A DNA stretch of 64,000 bases from Paralichthys olivaceus (lineage: Eukaryota > Chordata > Actinopteri > Pleuronectiformes > Paralichthyidae), in assembly GCF_024713975.1 (NCBI RefSeq), contig NC_091116.1:11252986-11316985 (forward strand), written 5' to 3'. Under the pieces are notes generated by a model. It ran no database searches, was not told where the DNA came from, and saw nothing but the letters and a program-made list of their open reading frames with translations. Positions 53,481 through 64,000 of the stretch are shown here, piece by piece. Both the position numbers and the translations under genes were made by a program. Each line of letters starts with the position of its first letter. Position 1 is the stretch's first letter.

Positions 53481-53760
53481 CTGAGGAGGAGGTGGGGGAG
53501 AAGGGAGGGAGAGAGGAGGAGAGCTGGTGGTGGTGGCGATGGTGGGAGTGGGGCTGAGGGTGTGGGTGGTGGTGGTGGTGGTGGTGATGATGATGATGGT
53601 GGTAGTGGTGGGGAGAAGATGGGGCAGAGAAGGTGGAGGGTGACGGGGAGGATGACTGGGGGCGGGGGCGAAGGGGGAGGACAGCTGTTGCAAGGGAGGG
53701 ACGAATGGTGTAGGATTGGTAGACGTAAGGAAGAAATGAAAGAAGAGGGGAGAGGGAGGG
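53481..53760 (-). other. 280 nt purine/pyrimidine-skewed tract before the HECW2 start exon
   Basis: The plus strand is almost entirely G, A and T, with GGTGGTGG, GATGATGATG and GGGGGCGGGGGC runs. On the gene strand it is C/T-rich and ends in CCTCCTCCTCAG/CGGGAACCATGG. This makes a probable acceptor at 53480, eight nt before the ATG. If so, the start exon is preceded by an intron and the 5' UTR begins further upstream. Confidence 0.6.
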
Positions 53761-56700
53761 GGGAGTCAGGCCTTTTTAGCTTAAACGTGACATCACCAGA
53801 CCAAAGGGAAGAACACTAAAGGGTCAGGGAGGTCAAAGTGATGAAAAGAAGAGAAATGATAGAGGGAGGGAACTGTGAGAATGGAGGGATGGCGAGAGCG
53901 GTGCAGTGTCCGAGGAAGATCTACTTTTAAAATACAGCTGGTAGAACGGTCTGGGGTTTGAACTCCTCGCCGCACATCTCTTTGGCCGCACTGGTGTTCG
54001 TTTGGGGGAAGGCACTTCAATGTCCCCACGCTTCACTCGTCATCAGTCAAGGTGTAACGACAGCAGCTGAGGCTTCCTCCGATCACTCGTTTATATCCTG
54101 TTCCCACTGAAAATGTCCACGTTTTTCATGATGGCTCTTAGCACCCTGCCACACCGGTCGATTTTTTGTCAATGGCAGAGCGATGCTTTGCTTGTGGGCA
54201 CTAGAGGACTATGCAAATCACACAGGTATCAATGATGAGAAAAAAGAGGGGAGGTGGCGGAGATGGGATGCGGGCAGAGGGAGTCGAGGAAAGAGGGATG
54301 AAAGGCGGTCCAGGAATCCTTCCGCTCGTCTGTCAGGGGAGGAGGGGGTGATGACGGGGCGGTCCTACAATCCACAGGGAGGACAGGGGTGGAGGAAGGT
54401 TGGAGACCTATAGGAGAGACAGAGAGAAAATAAAGGGGTGGTGAGTAAGGGGAAGAGGAGGCATGATGTTCACGTGTGCAAAAAAAACTCATTACAAGCC
54501 AGATGAGAAGATAAAAACTGTCTCCACTATTCCCAGTCAGGCCATTTTAAGACCCATGGATTCTGGAGTGTGAACCTCTGGTCTGTTGTTATTTGTTGTA
54601 CAAGTTTCATTCAGTGTCATTTAGATTATTTATTGAAATTTAATGTGAGCTATAATAACACAACACTCAGTTTTCAATATATTGCATCACTTTGATATTA
54701 CAATGACTTTCTAACTAAAGGCCCCTCAGTCAGCCACATATTGACTGTACAGATGTCTCCACCAGAACCTACTTTAAAGATTAACAGGTTCAATTCCACT
54801 TGCTGGATGGATAGATAAAAAAACATGTCCTGTTGCCCTTATAAAATGCACACACACCCACAAACCACTCCTCTTTGGTTTCTCTCTTTCCTCCCCTTTC
54901 TTTCATTCATCTCTCTCTCCCCCCACACATGCACACAATGCGGTTGCCATGGTGAGAGATGATTACGCCGAATCATGTCTGAGCTTCCGCAATGGTCATA
55001 TCTATCAGCTGCCACTCCCCCACCTCCCTCTCTCCAGCCTTCTTGCACGGACGAGACTGAATAGATGCGCACTCACACGCAGACTCTCCCTCCTGGAATT
55101 AGCTGGGAAGTGTACTGCCATTAGAAAGTGAGAGGGAGAGAGAGGTATACGGAAAACAGCAAAGAGAGAGCGTGCACTCGCTCTCAAAATGGTCTTACTA
55201 TCACATCATTTCTGCAGATCTTTAACTGCACATTCATGCTGACAATCTTATACCACATCACAAAGGTTCTACTGGATTCACATCTGAAGTCCACTGAAGT
55301 CCACTGAACTTATTGTCATGTCATGGAACCTGCGAGAGAAAACTTCTGCTCCATGATACGGAGCACTCTTCTGTAGCCATTAGAAGATGGTAAATAAGGA
55401 AATGAAACATAAACTACAATGAATCCTTACTTTTCTGAAAATGTTTATCGTGGAACATCCTTAAATGCATTCTGTTTTTAGACCAGCAAATCCACTACCC
55501 TACAATAAACACACATCCACACACACACACGCACACACACACACACGCACACACACGCACGCACGCACGCACACACGCACGCACACACGCCATCTCTTGT
55601 CTTTATAAAACCAATCACAAATGAGTGGACACACGCACACATGAACATGAAGCTCTCTGGAGGTAAGTGTCCTTGATCCAGCAGCAGGATTAAAACAGAG
55701 AATGGGAGGATTTACTGTTGACAGAATATCTTCTCTAATCCACTGCATTAGCACAAGGCTTCAATCTGCAGCTGGAGGCCCGGCTGCCAGCTCCCTCTGC
55801 AGCCATGTTTCCATCCCGCTGTCCAACACAGTTCAACCCCACTCGTTTCTTTCATGAATAAAATCAAAAAATGAATTAGGCTGAAGGTGTACATAAATAC
55901 AAAGAAGCACGCCTACTACGTTTCCCCATAATGCAACTGATAAAATCTTACCGTTAGACCAGAGGGACTCCAATGTCAATGAGAATAGTGCCATTAAAAT
56001 TTACATGGACGTACAATCTCCAGCTTCATTTGTCATATGTGCAAGAAAAACTCCTGAAAATGTCCACACCCAATTTTCCAGACATTTTCCAGAGTTCTTA
56101 TCTGAAAACAGCTTTGGAAACCCCTCCAGTTGTTGTGTGAGGATCACAAAACCTGGCTCCTATCTAAATGAATGGGAAGACGTCAGAGGTCATCAACACA
56201 TAAAATCTTCATGTATAGAATCACCAGTAAAACCAGAGAGAAAAAACCCTTTCACGAGTTTGCCCCAAAATAAGGCTGAAAACGATTCTTCCACAGATTA
56301 TACTCATAGTGAGCCTGTGCTAGGTTTCACGATGCAACCCTCTTTTACAGCTTCATGCAGAGCACCGTGATGTAACACCACTGACTCATCTGTCCATCTT
56401 GTCTGCACCTGCTGCCACCAGTTAAAACATTAGAAAAACACAACTGTGCACTTGCAAGAACACGATTGGTACTGTATGTTTCCCCATTCGACAGATAACT
56501 GGCTGTTACAACTTCCATCTTTTCAATTCAAGATTCTTTAAGTGGTTTGTCTCATTTCTGATGCGTTGTCCCACTGGAATGCAAATGCAAATTGGTCTGG
56601 ATATGCCAGGATTAAAGAAAAACATTTTTTATATTTCTGTCCCACATAAGCATGACACAGCGCAACAGATAATTACTTCTGATACAATTATACTGTGGAA

Positions 56701-59700
56701 AACTTTGAATTTAATTCAATTTCAGCGACTACAATTAGATTTGATTGTCAGAGCTTGCAATAGCGCATACATTTGATAACGTAATGATCCAGTGTATCTG
56801 ACCTCTACTCCACCACAGAGCTGTGAAAACCTTCCATCCGAGGACAAAGAAACATGAGGTTCAATTCCTGTCTCCCAGTTTGCACAGATTTTCTAAACCC
56901 TCTTTAAAGAATGTCAGGGAGGGGGCACTGGCGCCAGGCTGTCAGCACATACATTCAGTATACAGTGGGTTGAGTCAAACACCAGGCACCCATTAACTCA
57001 AAAATACTCTCTCTCTCTCTCACACACACAAGTGATTTAGTGGACTGCATATATATAAATATGTAAACTGCATCTAAGAGCTGACTCATCACTGCCCCAC
57101 TGCCACGCCTTCGATATTTGAGATCAAGAGCTGTAACATTCTAAGTGAGCTGCTGCTGCAGAGGCAGAGCTGTCCCATTTGCATAATGATGCACTTCCAG
57201 ATTCTATACAGCCCTTGAATCCTCCTTGCTTACAGTTAGTCGTGTTGGAGCAGAGGCATTTATTCAGAGTCCACCTGTCTCTGTAATGTTGCCTTTCTCT
57301 GTATATACTGTGATCACTATGGCTTTCTGTGTCAAACTCAACAGTGTTTTGGGTGACCTGCAAGATTACACTCTAATCATCAGAGCTAACATGAATGCCG
57401 TCCTTAATCCCTCACTTGATCACTCCGGCCACCTCTTCTTCCAAACCCCTCTACAACGGCATATCAGCACTTTCAGCATCATCCATCGAAAAAGAGCCAA
57501 GAATCCCTCAGTTATTTTTTATTCAGATTGGCTGAAAACCTTCTGATCGTGTTTGGTGAACGTCCCGATGTGATGCACACAAGAAAACCATAGTGGTGCA
57601 TGAACAACATGCCTCTTCAAAACAAGGGTTACTGTGACAATTTCCAGGAAAGCTGTCTGAGTTAAGGGGTGCATTGTACAAGAAAGAGAAATATTGCTAT
57701 TGCCTCCCATTGCTATAGCACAAGACAGGGCAGAAACATCACTGAGCTTGAGGATAAGCAGTAAAAATTGTCAAGCTCAGGTGACACCTTTCTGTTGATA
57801 GAAAGAAAAAGAATCTCATTCAGGACTCCGTGATGAGAATTCAGGTCAATTCCAAATTCACAAAGCCTCACGTCCAGCCTCATTCTTGATTTGATTAAAA
57901 AAAGAAGGAGCCGTATTTTACAAATGGTTTCAGACCAAATGTATGATTTCTTAAGACCAAGACGTTTGGATAAAAACAAATCTTTGACTTCCAGAAATAA
58001 ATATTTCTTAGTTTTTTTTTTAATTTGGATGAGTTATTTGGGACTTGATACCTGAATGGTCTTCTGTGTGAGATACTGTAAGAGCAATCTCTCCTCCAGC
58101 AGCAGCAGCGTCAAGTCTGCAGGTTATTTATAAATGGTGAGACTTTGAGACTAAATATACTCACAGCCTGGTGAAAACAGACCCAGGCATTGACATCAAT
58201 ACACTGTCAGCACGCTGTGGCATTGCTGCTACACACAGGCAGAATGCACTGGAAGTATGAGCCCGAAGCCTGTATTTGATTTGCTACAGCTTTCATCCAA
58301 CATTAGGACACAGGAATGATGGGCAGAGACAATGCACATTCACAAGTGTTTCCTATAAAACAAAAAGATTTGTGGGCTGGACAGGAGGAGCTTTTTATCC
58401 GTCTTAGTCCAAAACTCACAGCTGAAATCAAAATGATGCTGGCGTTCTTCTAGGTGGGGCAGTCCCTGCACAGCTAGGGCTACATTACTGAATTATGCAA
58501 GTGGAAAAGCTTAAAAGCTGCACAAGGAAAGATTTAGATGCACAGAAAAAAAAGAATACAGCCATCTAATCAGCCTACTTAAATCACATAGGAGACGAGT
58601 GACCCAGTCTCTTACAAGATGCCAGACATTGTGGCGTTGGGAGCGGGACACAGCCAGACATGAGGACACAACACAAACCCTTTACTGCCGCTCCGTTAAC
58701 TCGCAGGATTCCTGGTTGGGTGCTGTGTGTGTGTGGACGACAAAATAAAGGTCTATTAAGTTAAAGTATGAAACTGGTGCTGGCTTGTGCAAAAGCAGAT
58801 TTCTGAGTTAGGTCCACCACAGCACACACACACACACACGCACGCACACACACACACACTCCTCACATGGTCCTGAAATAACTGTAGCGTGTTTGGAGAA
58901 CAATGAGGCGACAGCTTCCTGTCCCCTACACACCCATTACATTCCTGTATGCCAGTTTATTGCGTGTGTGTGCGTGTGTGCGTACTCTTGTGTTTCTAAC
59001 CTTGTACAAACCAAAGTGCCCACAGTCCTGACAGTGCTCCACCAGCTGAGGGTATTTTACACTCTGTGAAAAGCTGCTGGTCATTTGTTACAGCAAAGAC
59101 TTGTGCTAAAGTTACACAGTTAACGTTGCACATTCACAACCACAAACTTCTAACTGACCAAAAGAGATGTACTAACATGTTAATTACTGGTGGACAGAGC
59201 GAAGACGGATCCAAATGGTTTCAAAAGGCAACATAACTCAAACCAGCCACACTTGCTGTTTCTCACTGTTTGTATTAAATTATAACACTCCTTCATCTTT
59301 TCTCCACACGATGGAGTGATTTACATGAGGCTCTGGCAGGAGGAATACTATGTGTCCAGATAGTTTGGACAATCGTGTCTCTCATCAAAGAAAGAAGGCG
59401 TCAACTTCTGTCTTAAATCAAAGAGTCAATGCAGCTTAAACTGTCTGTACAAATACGGAACTAAATCACTGAGGGGATCCCTTTAAATCTGGACATGTCA
59501 CCTCCTGTAGAAAGGTCTCATGAGGACAATCTATCTAATGCCAAGATGAAGTGGAGCAAAGAGACCCAGCTTCAACTGGACCCATACCCGGTCCTGCTGA
59601 AGTCTCCTCGGTTCCATGCCAGCTACAGAGCCACTGAATGAAAATGCACGGATGATATTCATGCATGTGGGATACATGTGCATGTTGAAGATGTGCACAT

Positions 59701-60173
59701 CCTCCTTGTTAGCCACAGATCTCAGGTGGACACAGAGAGGAGATAAATAGATGTCAATGAATCAATCTAATGCTAAACTCATTCAGTTCTTATTATCATT
59801 AGATTACAGGGTCAGGAGGAAGCAGAGGATGAGCTGTCCTGTTATTCTGGGACATGAACAACACCTCTGATCTGATTCACTGACTCTTCAGTGTGTGAGC
59901 AGGTGAAGTCACCGCAGGCTGTTCGGGGGATGAAGGGTTTCCTCTGCTGGGCCTTTATTTACCTCTGCTGCTGTCAGATAGTGTCATGATAACATGCAGA
60001 TCTGGACCAGACACACAGACTGAGCTTTAAACACATGAATACACTGCACGAGTGGGAAACGTCAATGAATGATGGTGATGATAAACAAGGCTCCGCACCA
60101 GAGCAGCAGATGCATCAAAAATAACCCAGAAATATGTGGATTATTACGCATCCAGCTCATGGATCTCACTCAC
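53761..60173 (-). other. Probable HECW2 5' intron, no coding exon seen
   Basis: About 6.4 kb with only chance frames. It contains mixed CA/CG repeats at 55508-55590 and 58823-58859 and several CT-rich tracts. A CpG-containing stretch around 53950-54100 could be another untranslated exon, but I see no clear splice pair. Confidence 0.45.
55508..55590. repeat. Mixed ACAC/GCAC microsatellite
   Basis: CA run in which many units are CGCA, a compound dinucleotide/tetranucleotide repeat. Confidence 0.95.
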
Positions 60174-60620
60174 CTTCACTACAGCGATGTATTCGTTGTT
60201 TCAAACCCCACCTGCGAGTCAAATAAACCCCCGATCGAGTCGCTTAATCACGGACGACGGAGCTTCGCACGGCCCGGCCGCCACCGACCCTTCATCGGCT
60301 TCCTAGCGGGACTCCGGCCCCTTCACGGCCCGTGTGCTGCGCCGCTGCCTCCCGGTGCTCCAGCCTCCGGCTCAACGCGACTCCTCGTTCGGAAAACGGT
60401 GATTGTTTTTAAACGTGTCCCTCTTTAAAACTCATGTCTGTCGGTCCACGGCGTCGTGGATTCCTCCGCGATGCAGCCAGACGAGAGAAAGACGAGTTCA
60501 TATCTTATTTATTTGGCTGGACCGCTTCACATCCGCCTCCCGTTTCCGCTGCTCCCTCCTCCCGGGCTGTTTACGCTCCTCCGCTGGGAAGATTCAACCA
60601 GATCTATGCGGACTCCGCTC
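60174..60620 (-). promoter_or_regulatory. CpG-rich segment, candidate HECW2 untranslated first exon and promoter
   Basis: GC content and CpG density rise sharply here (CGGACGACGG, GGCCCGGCCGCC, CGGCCCCTTCACGG). On the minus strand the block ends in GTGAAG/GTGAGTGAG at 60174, an excellent splice donor. The position, 6.7 kb upstream of the start exon and on the right strand, fits an untranslated HECW2 first exon. It could instead serve another transcript. No reading frame here is convincing. Confidence 0.5.
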
Positions 60621-61880
60621 TGATGGAGGTTTTAACTAAAAGGACTTTTCTTTAAATCCCAACCTTGTTGTTGTCCCCGCTGACCGAGCTCAGCCCCGCT
60701 TGTCAATCACTCGGTGTCGGGGGCGTTCAAGTGCTCCGGGTCCTCCCAGAGGTCCCGGGCCACGCTGCTGAGGGTGAACTGGTTTCATCCTGGTTTCATC
60801 CTGGTTTCATCCACACAGGATGGTTACAGACACTTTTATATCGAGCATCTGCAGTGGTGCAGGTTAAAGAACAATTCATTCATTGTGTACTGTGACGATG
60901 GAGGGGTGGGTGAAGTGTTTCTTTAAGTTTGAAGCAGTGGTCTCCATTTACTTCATTACAACTCTGTTTACCTCTGAAACTTTAAAAGGGTTTCACCCAC
61001 TCCTCCATCAGCACAGTGGTGAGCAGGTGAGTGCATTTTCATTCTGGGTGAACTATCCCTTCTGAGCCTCCTTGGGTTCGAATCAACGATTTCAAACATT
61101 GATATTTACAATTTGTAATCGTGTGGTGGGCTATGCAAGGAGGAGCGATTGTGTGAGTGAGCATCACCAACCAGATGATGGATATTCTCACAGGACCTGA
61201 CTGACAACCGCTGCTGGTGGTTTAGGTTTTGGAGGTAAAAGGCTCCTCCAGCCCTTCCACAGCTAAATCCCACAGAGGCACCACTGGTCTGGAGACATGG
61301 AGAAGACTGCAGGCTCCAAAAAACATGTTCAGGATCAGGATGTTATGTGATTAAAAATAAATTTATTTGGCTGAAAATATTTAGTTAACAAAAATAGAGC
61401 TGCCTTTACAAAATGGGTTACAACAGCATAACTTCTTGAATTTCCTTCGGAATCAATAAAGTATTTATCTATCTTGTTAGAAATGTGTAATTTCTACAGC
61501 GGCATGAAAGTGAAGTTTGTTTGTTATGAAGAGAGGAAAATATGCGGACACAGGGCTGGAGGAAAGCATCACCTGAAATTCCAGTTTCAACTTCATCAGT
61601 CAAACCTTGACACATAAAGCGAGAATGATTTGTGAGTATTTGAGACAATAATGAAGCACCAGTGCCTCTAAAACTGCAAATATATACACATTATGCTCAA
61701 TCTGCCAAAATAAATACACATACCTGAAACTACAGCATGAACGACACGTCAGTAAGAGTGGTATATATGGAGGACGAGGATAAAACAATACAATCATTCC
61801 TACAAATTATCTCTTCCTTGTTTTTAGATTTCTTCGTTAATGTATTTCTTATGTATACAAATACATTGTGTGTTTGGTTT
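60621..61880. other. HECW2-GTF3C3 intergenic DNA
   Basis: No coding exon seen. A TGGTTTCATCC motif repeats three times at 60780-60812. The human interval between these genes contains CCDC150; nothing like a coiled-coil gene is visible. Confidence 0.5.
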
Positions 61881-61886
61881 TTTATT
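61881..61886 (-). promoter_or_regulatory. Candidate GTF3C3 polyadenylation signal
   Basis: TTTATT on the plus strand reads AATAAA on the gene strand, about 115 nt after the stop codon. This gives a short 3' UTR. Confidence 0.5.
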
Positions 61887-62001
61887 TCCATATGTTTGTA
61901 TCGATGAACGAGTTAGTCTTTGTCCTCCATACTTTCACAGTGCAGCACTTGCAGGAAATTAATCGGAGTCTGGAAAAGACGATGGGGGATTTGTGTTGCT
62001 A

Positions 62002-63894
62002 CTAAACTATGCAGTATGTGTTTATGAGCTGCCGAGTCATCTCTATGTTCCCGCTGGCCTGGTAGATGAGTGACAGGTTGAAGGCGATTTCCCTCCTCAG
62101 ATCAACCTGGTCATCAGCAATACCCTGTAGGCAGGACAGGTGGTGAAAGGATGGAGAGAGTGACGGGCAAAAAGAGGAAATTATCTGGTGAAGCTGCATT
62201 ATTGAGATCTACTGGAGATTTGTCTCGGCACAAGGAACTGGAGAGATAATTTATTATAGGCCCATTCATCAATTTCCTAAATAAAAGTGAGGCGTTTCTA
62301 AATCTGAAACCAACTACGCTGCAGCAGATTGTGCAAAAACAAGCACTTTCGTAGGTGATTGCTGTCGGTATTTACCTCCAGTTTCTGTGCGGGCAGTGAA
62401 AGTGCCTTCTGGTAGTAATGAATGGCCAAATGTATGAGGCCTATCTGATGCAGCGCTCTGCCCAGGTTGTAGATGCTCTCCTGACACTCTCCACGCAGCT
62501 CCACATACCGCCACAGAAAGGAGAAACCCTGAAAACACACGTCTGATTAAAGTTTTCATACAACAGTATGTAATGGAAAAAGCCACAAGCGTGTTTACAC
62601 AAACATTGTACCTGCATCACCAGGATGTGTCGCTTGGCAACATATTTCTGTGATGCCATGTGGAAGAAGGTGAGACCCACACAGAGACTGTGGAGTGGGT
62701 TGTTGGGGTGCGTCTGAAAGGCCTGCACATACTGCCCTAAAGATCCATAGGAGATATGGAATCGGTTAAAGATGAATAAAGATGGAAAATTATCACAGAA
62801 ATATTTTGTAACTGTAAAAAATGAGACCAATGGGTGCCTGCAGGAATTATCTGCAAACTATTCTCAATTGATCAGCTCCAAAAGCTATTAATCTAAAGTT
62901 TGGTGAAAATCCATCCAGAGCGGTTGTGAATTCAATGGGACTAAAATCTGAGTCAGAAACCTACTTATTGTAAATAATTTCAGGTCAGTAGTGGCATGTG
63001 TGCATTTTTTACCCAGTGCATGTTTGAAGCTTCCTGACACCATGGCGTTGTGTCCACACAGGACACACAAGGCGTGGTTGTCAGGGTGTTTTAACAGCAG
63101 ACGTAGACAGAACCGATGATGTCGCTGGTGCTTAGACTTTATCGTCAACTGAGGAAGAAGAAGAAGAAGAAGTGTTAGTCCAGGAAACAGACACATGCCA
63201 GCGATACATTCCTTTTTTTGATGTTGCTTTATGTAAAGATTAACTTTGGCTGCAGACCTGGTTGAAAATGTTCCAAAGCTGAGGCAGATCCACATTTTCC
63301 ATCAGCATTAATCTGGTGAGCAGCAGGAAAAAAGGAGACAACTTACACTCACAGCTGTGGCCATGAAGGGAGGAACATGATCAGCAACAATACTCAGATT
63401 GAATCCTGAATGATTGGTACTATAGAGGTGAGGGAAACATTATCCACACAGTTAAATCTCCAGCAGTAACCTAGACTGTTGAAAGAAAGAAAGTTTGGGT
63501 CCTTGGATTCATGCTGTTGATGCCACATTCTGACACTGCAGGAATAATGTGGTGTTCCTAATAAAGAGCCCGTTCCGATATATTTCGATCTCAGAAATAA
63601 TACCAACCATACGAGTTAGGAAACTTTGACATATTGTCCACCTGATGGCGCTGCACATGTGGGTCTACCTAATGTAGTTGTAGGCACTGTAGTAGTTGTG
63701 GTCCAGGAGGGTGGCAGACAGGCCGAAGAACTCCATCTCCTTTCTCTTGGGCTTGTTGTCATAGAAGGAGAAAAACTCCATGGTGGACTCCACCAGCAGA
63801 TCAGCCTCAGCGTAGCGGTGCACCTCACACATCGTCAGCACACAGCTCACAAGCAGCTGCCACCAGTCCTCTTTGGACAGAACATTGGTTTTAC
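62002..63894 (-). CDS. gtf3c3: GTF3C3 (TFIIIC102), C-terminal part, cut by the window edge
   Basis: GTF3C3 is a tetratricopeptide-repeat subunit of TFIIIC, which binds the A and B boxes of tRNA genes and recruits TFIIIB for RNA polymerase III. Exons: 63894-63669, 63312-63258, 63148-63013, 62736-62612, 62528-62376, 62124-62002. All joins keep frame and give about 272 C-terminal residues; human GTF3C3 is about 886 long, so the N-terminal two thirds lie beyond 64000. Diagnostic stretches are FGLSATLLDHNYYSAYNYIR, LPQLWNIFNQ, HHRFCLRLLLKHPDNHALC, HSLCVGLTFFHMASQKYV and LRREIAFNLSLIYQASGN. The end TYCIV parallels human TYCSI. TPR helices are seen in the last three exons (CQESIYNLGRALHQIGLIHL). Confidence 0.96.
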
Positions 63895-64000
63895 CTGGCA
63901 ACACATTATACCATCAGCACAGCGCCAGTGACTCAACAACCACTGTACTGAGGGGCACTACAACATTTTGTTGCTGTCAGCTGGTTTTGCAAACAAACAA

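Noticed and set aside
60069..60655. Plus-strand frames in the CpG-rich block
   Set aside because: High GC lowers stop frequency; no family similarity or splice signal on that strand supports them.

Overview
The window is vertebrate nuclear DNA, almost certainly from a teleost fish. It holds multi-exon genes with GT-AG introns, long CA/TG microsatellites, a Tc1-like transposon remnant, a fish L2-type LINE with its pentanucleotide tail, and small terminal-inverted-repeat elements. Three genes are recognisable, all on the minus strand. SON (24736-35125) is an RNA-splicing and nuclear-speckle protein. HECW2 (38295-53472) is a C2-WW-HECT ubiquitin ligase. The last six coding exons of GTF3C3 (62002-63894), a TFIIIC subunit, run off the right edge. 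I rebuilt exon chains by hand from splice sites and frame. SON closes as 20 coding exons of 2946 nt (981 codons plus stop). HECW2 closes as 30 coding exons of 4680 nt (1559 codons plus stop).

Layout: 1-895 has no gene. A 5'-truncated, broken L2-like LINE (896-3753, minus) abuts a 14 kb tandem array (3754-17695). The array has nine units of three lengths: A about 1.60 kb, B about 1.36 kb, C about 1.69 kb. Their order is A-B-C-A-B-C-A-B-A, a true higher-order repeat with a period near 4.66 kb. Each unit joins an internally deleted Tc1-like element (plus strand) to a non-transposon spacer. The minus strand of the spacer carries short blocks bounded by good splice signals, so the array may be an amplified piece of an exon-bearing locus.

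From 17.7 to 24.2 kb lies a repeat-rich intergenic zone. It has a diverged duplication, an LTR-like CAAT/GC/TATA promoter, a MITE, three copies of a 41 bp repeat, a duplicated 110 bp block and a LINE tail. SON follows, then about 3 kb holding the HECW2 3' UTR and spacer, then HECW2 with a foldback MITE and many CA/TG runs in its introns. A GC-rich segment at 60.2-60.6 kb may be an untranslated HECW2 first exon. GTF3C3 comes last.

The three genes have unrelated housekeeping or regulatory roles: splicing scaffold, ubiquitin ligase, Pol III initiation. HECW2 and GTF3C3 being neighbours in the same orientation matches the human 2q32-q33 neighbourhood. SON beside them does not match human, where it is on chromosome 21. 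The most unusual structure is the three-unit array.
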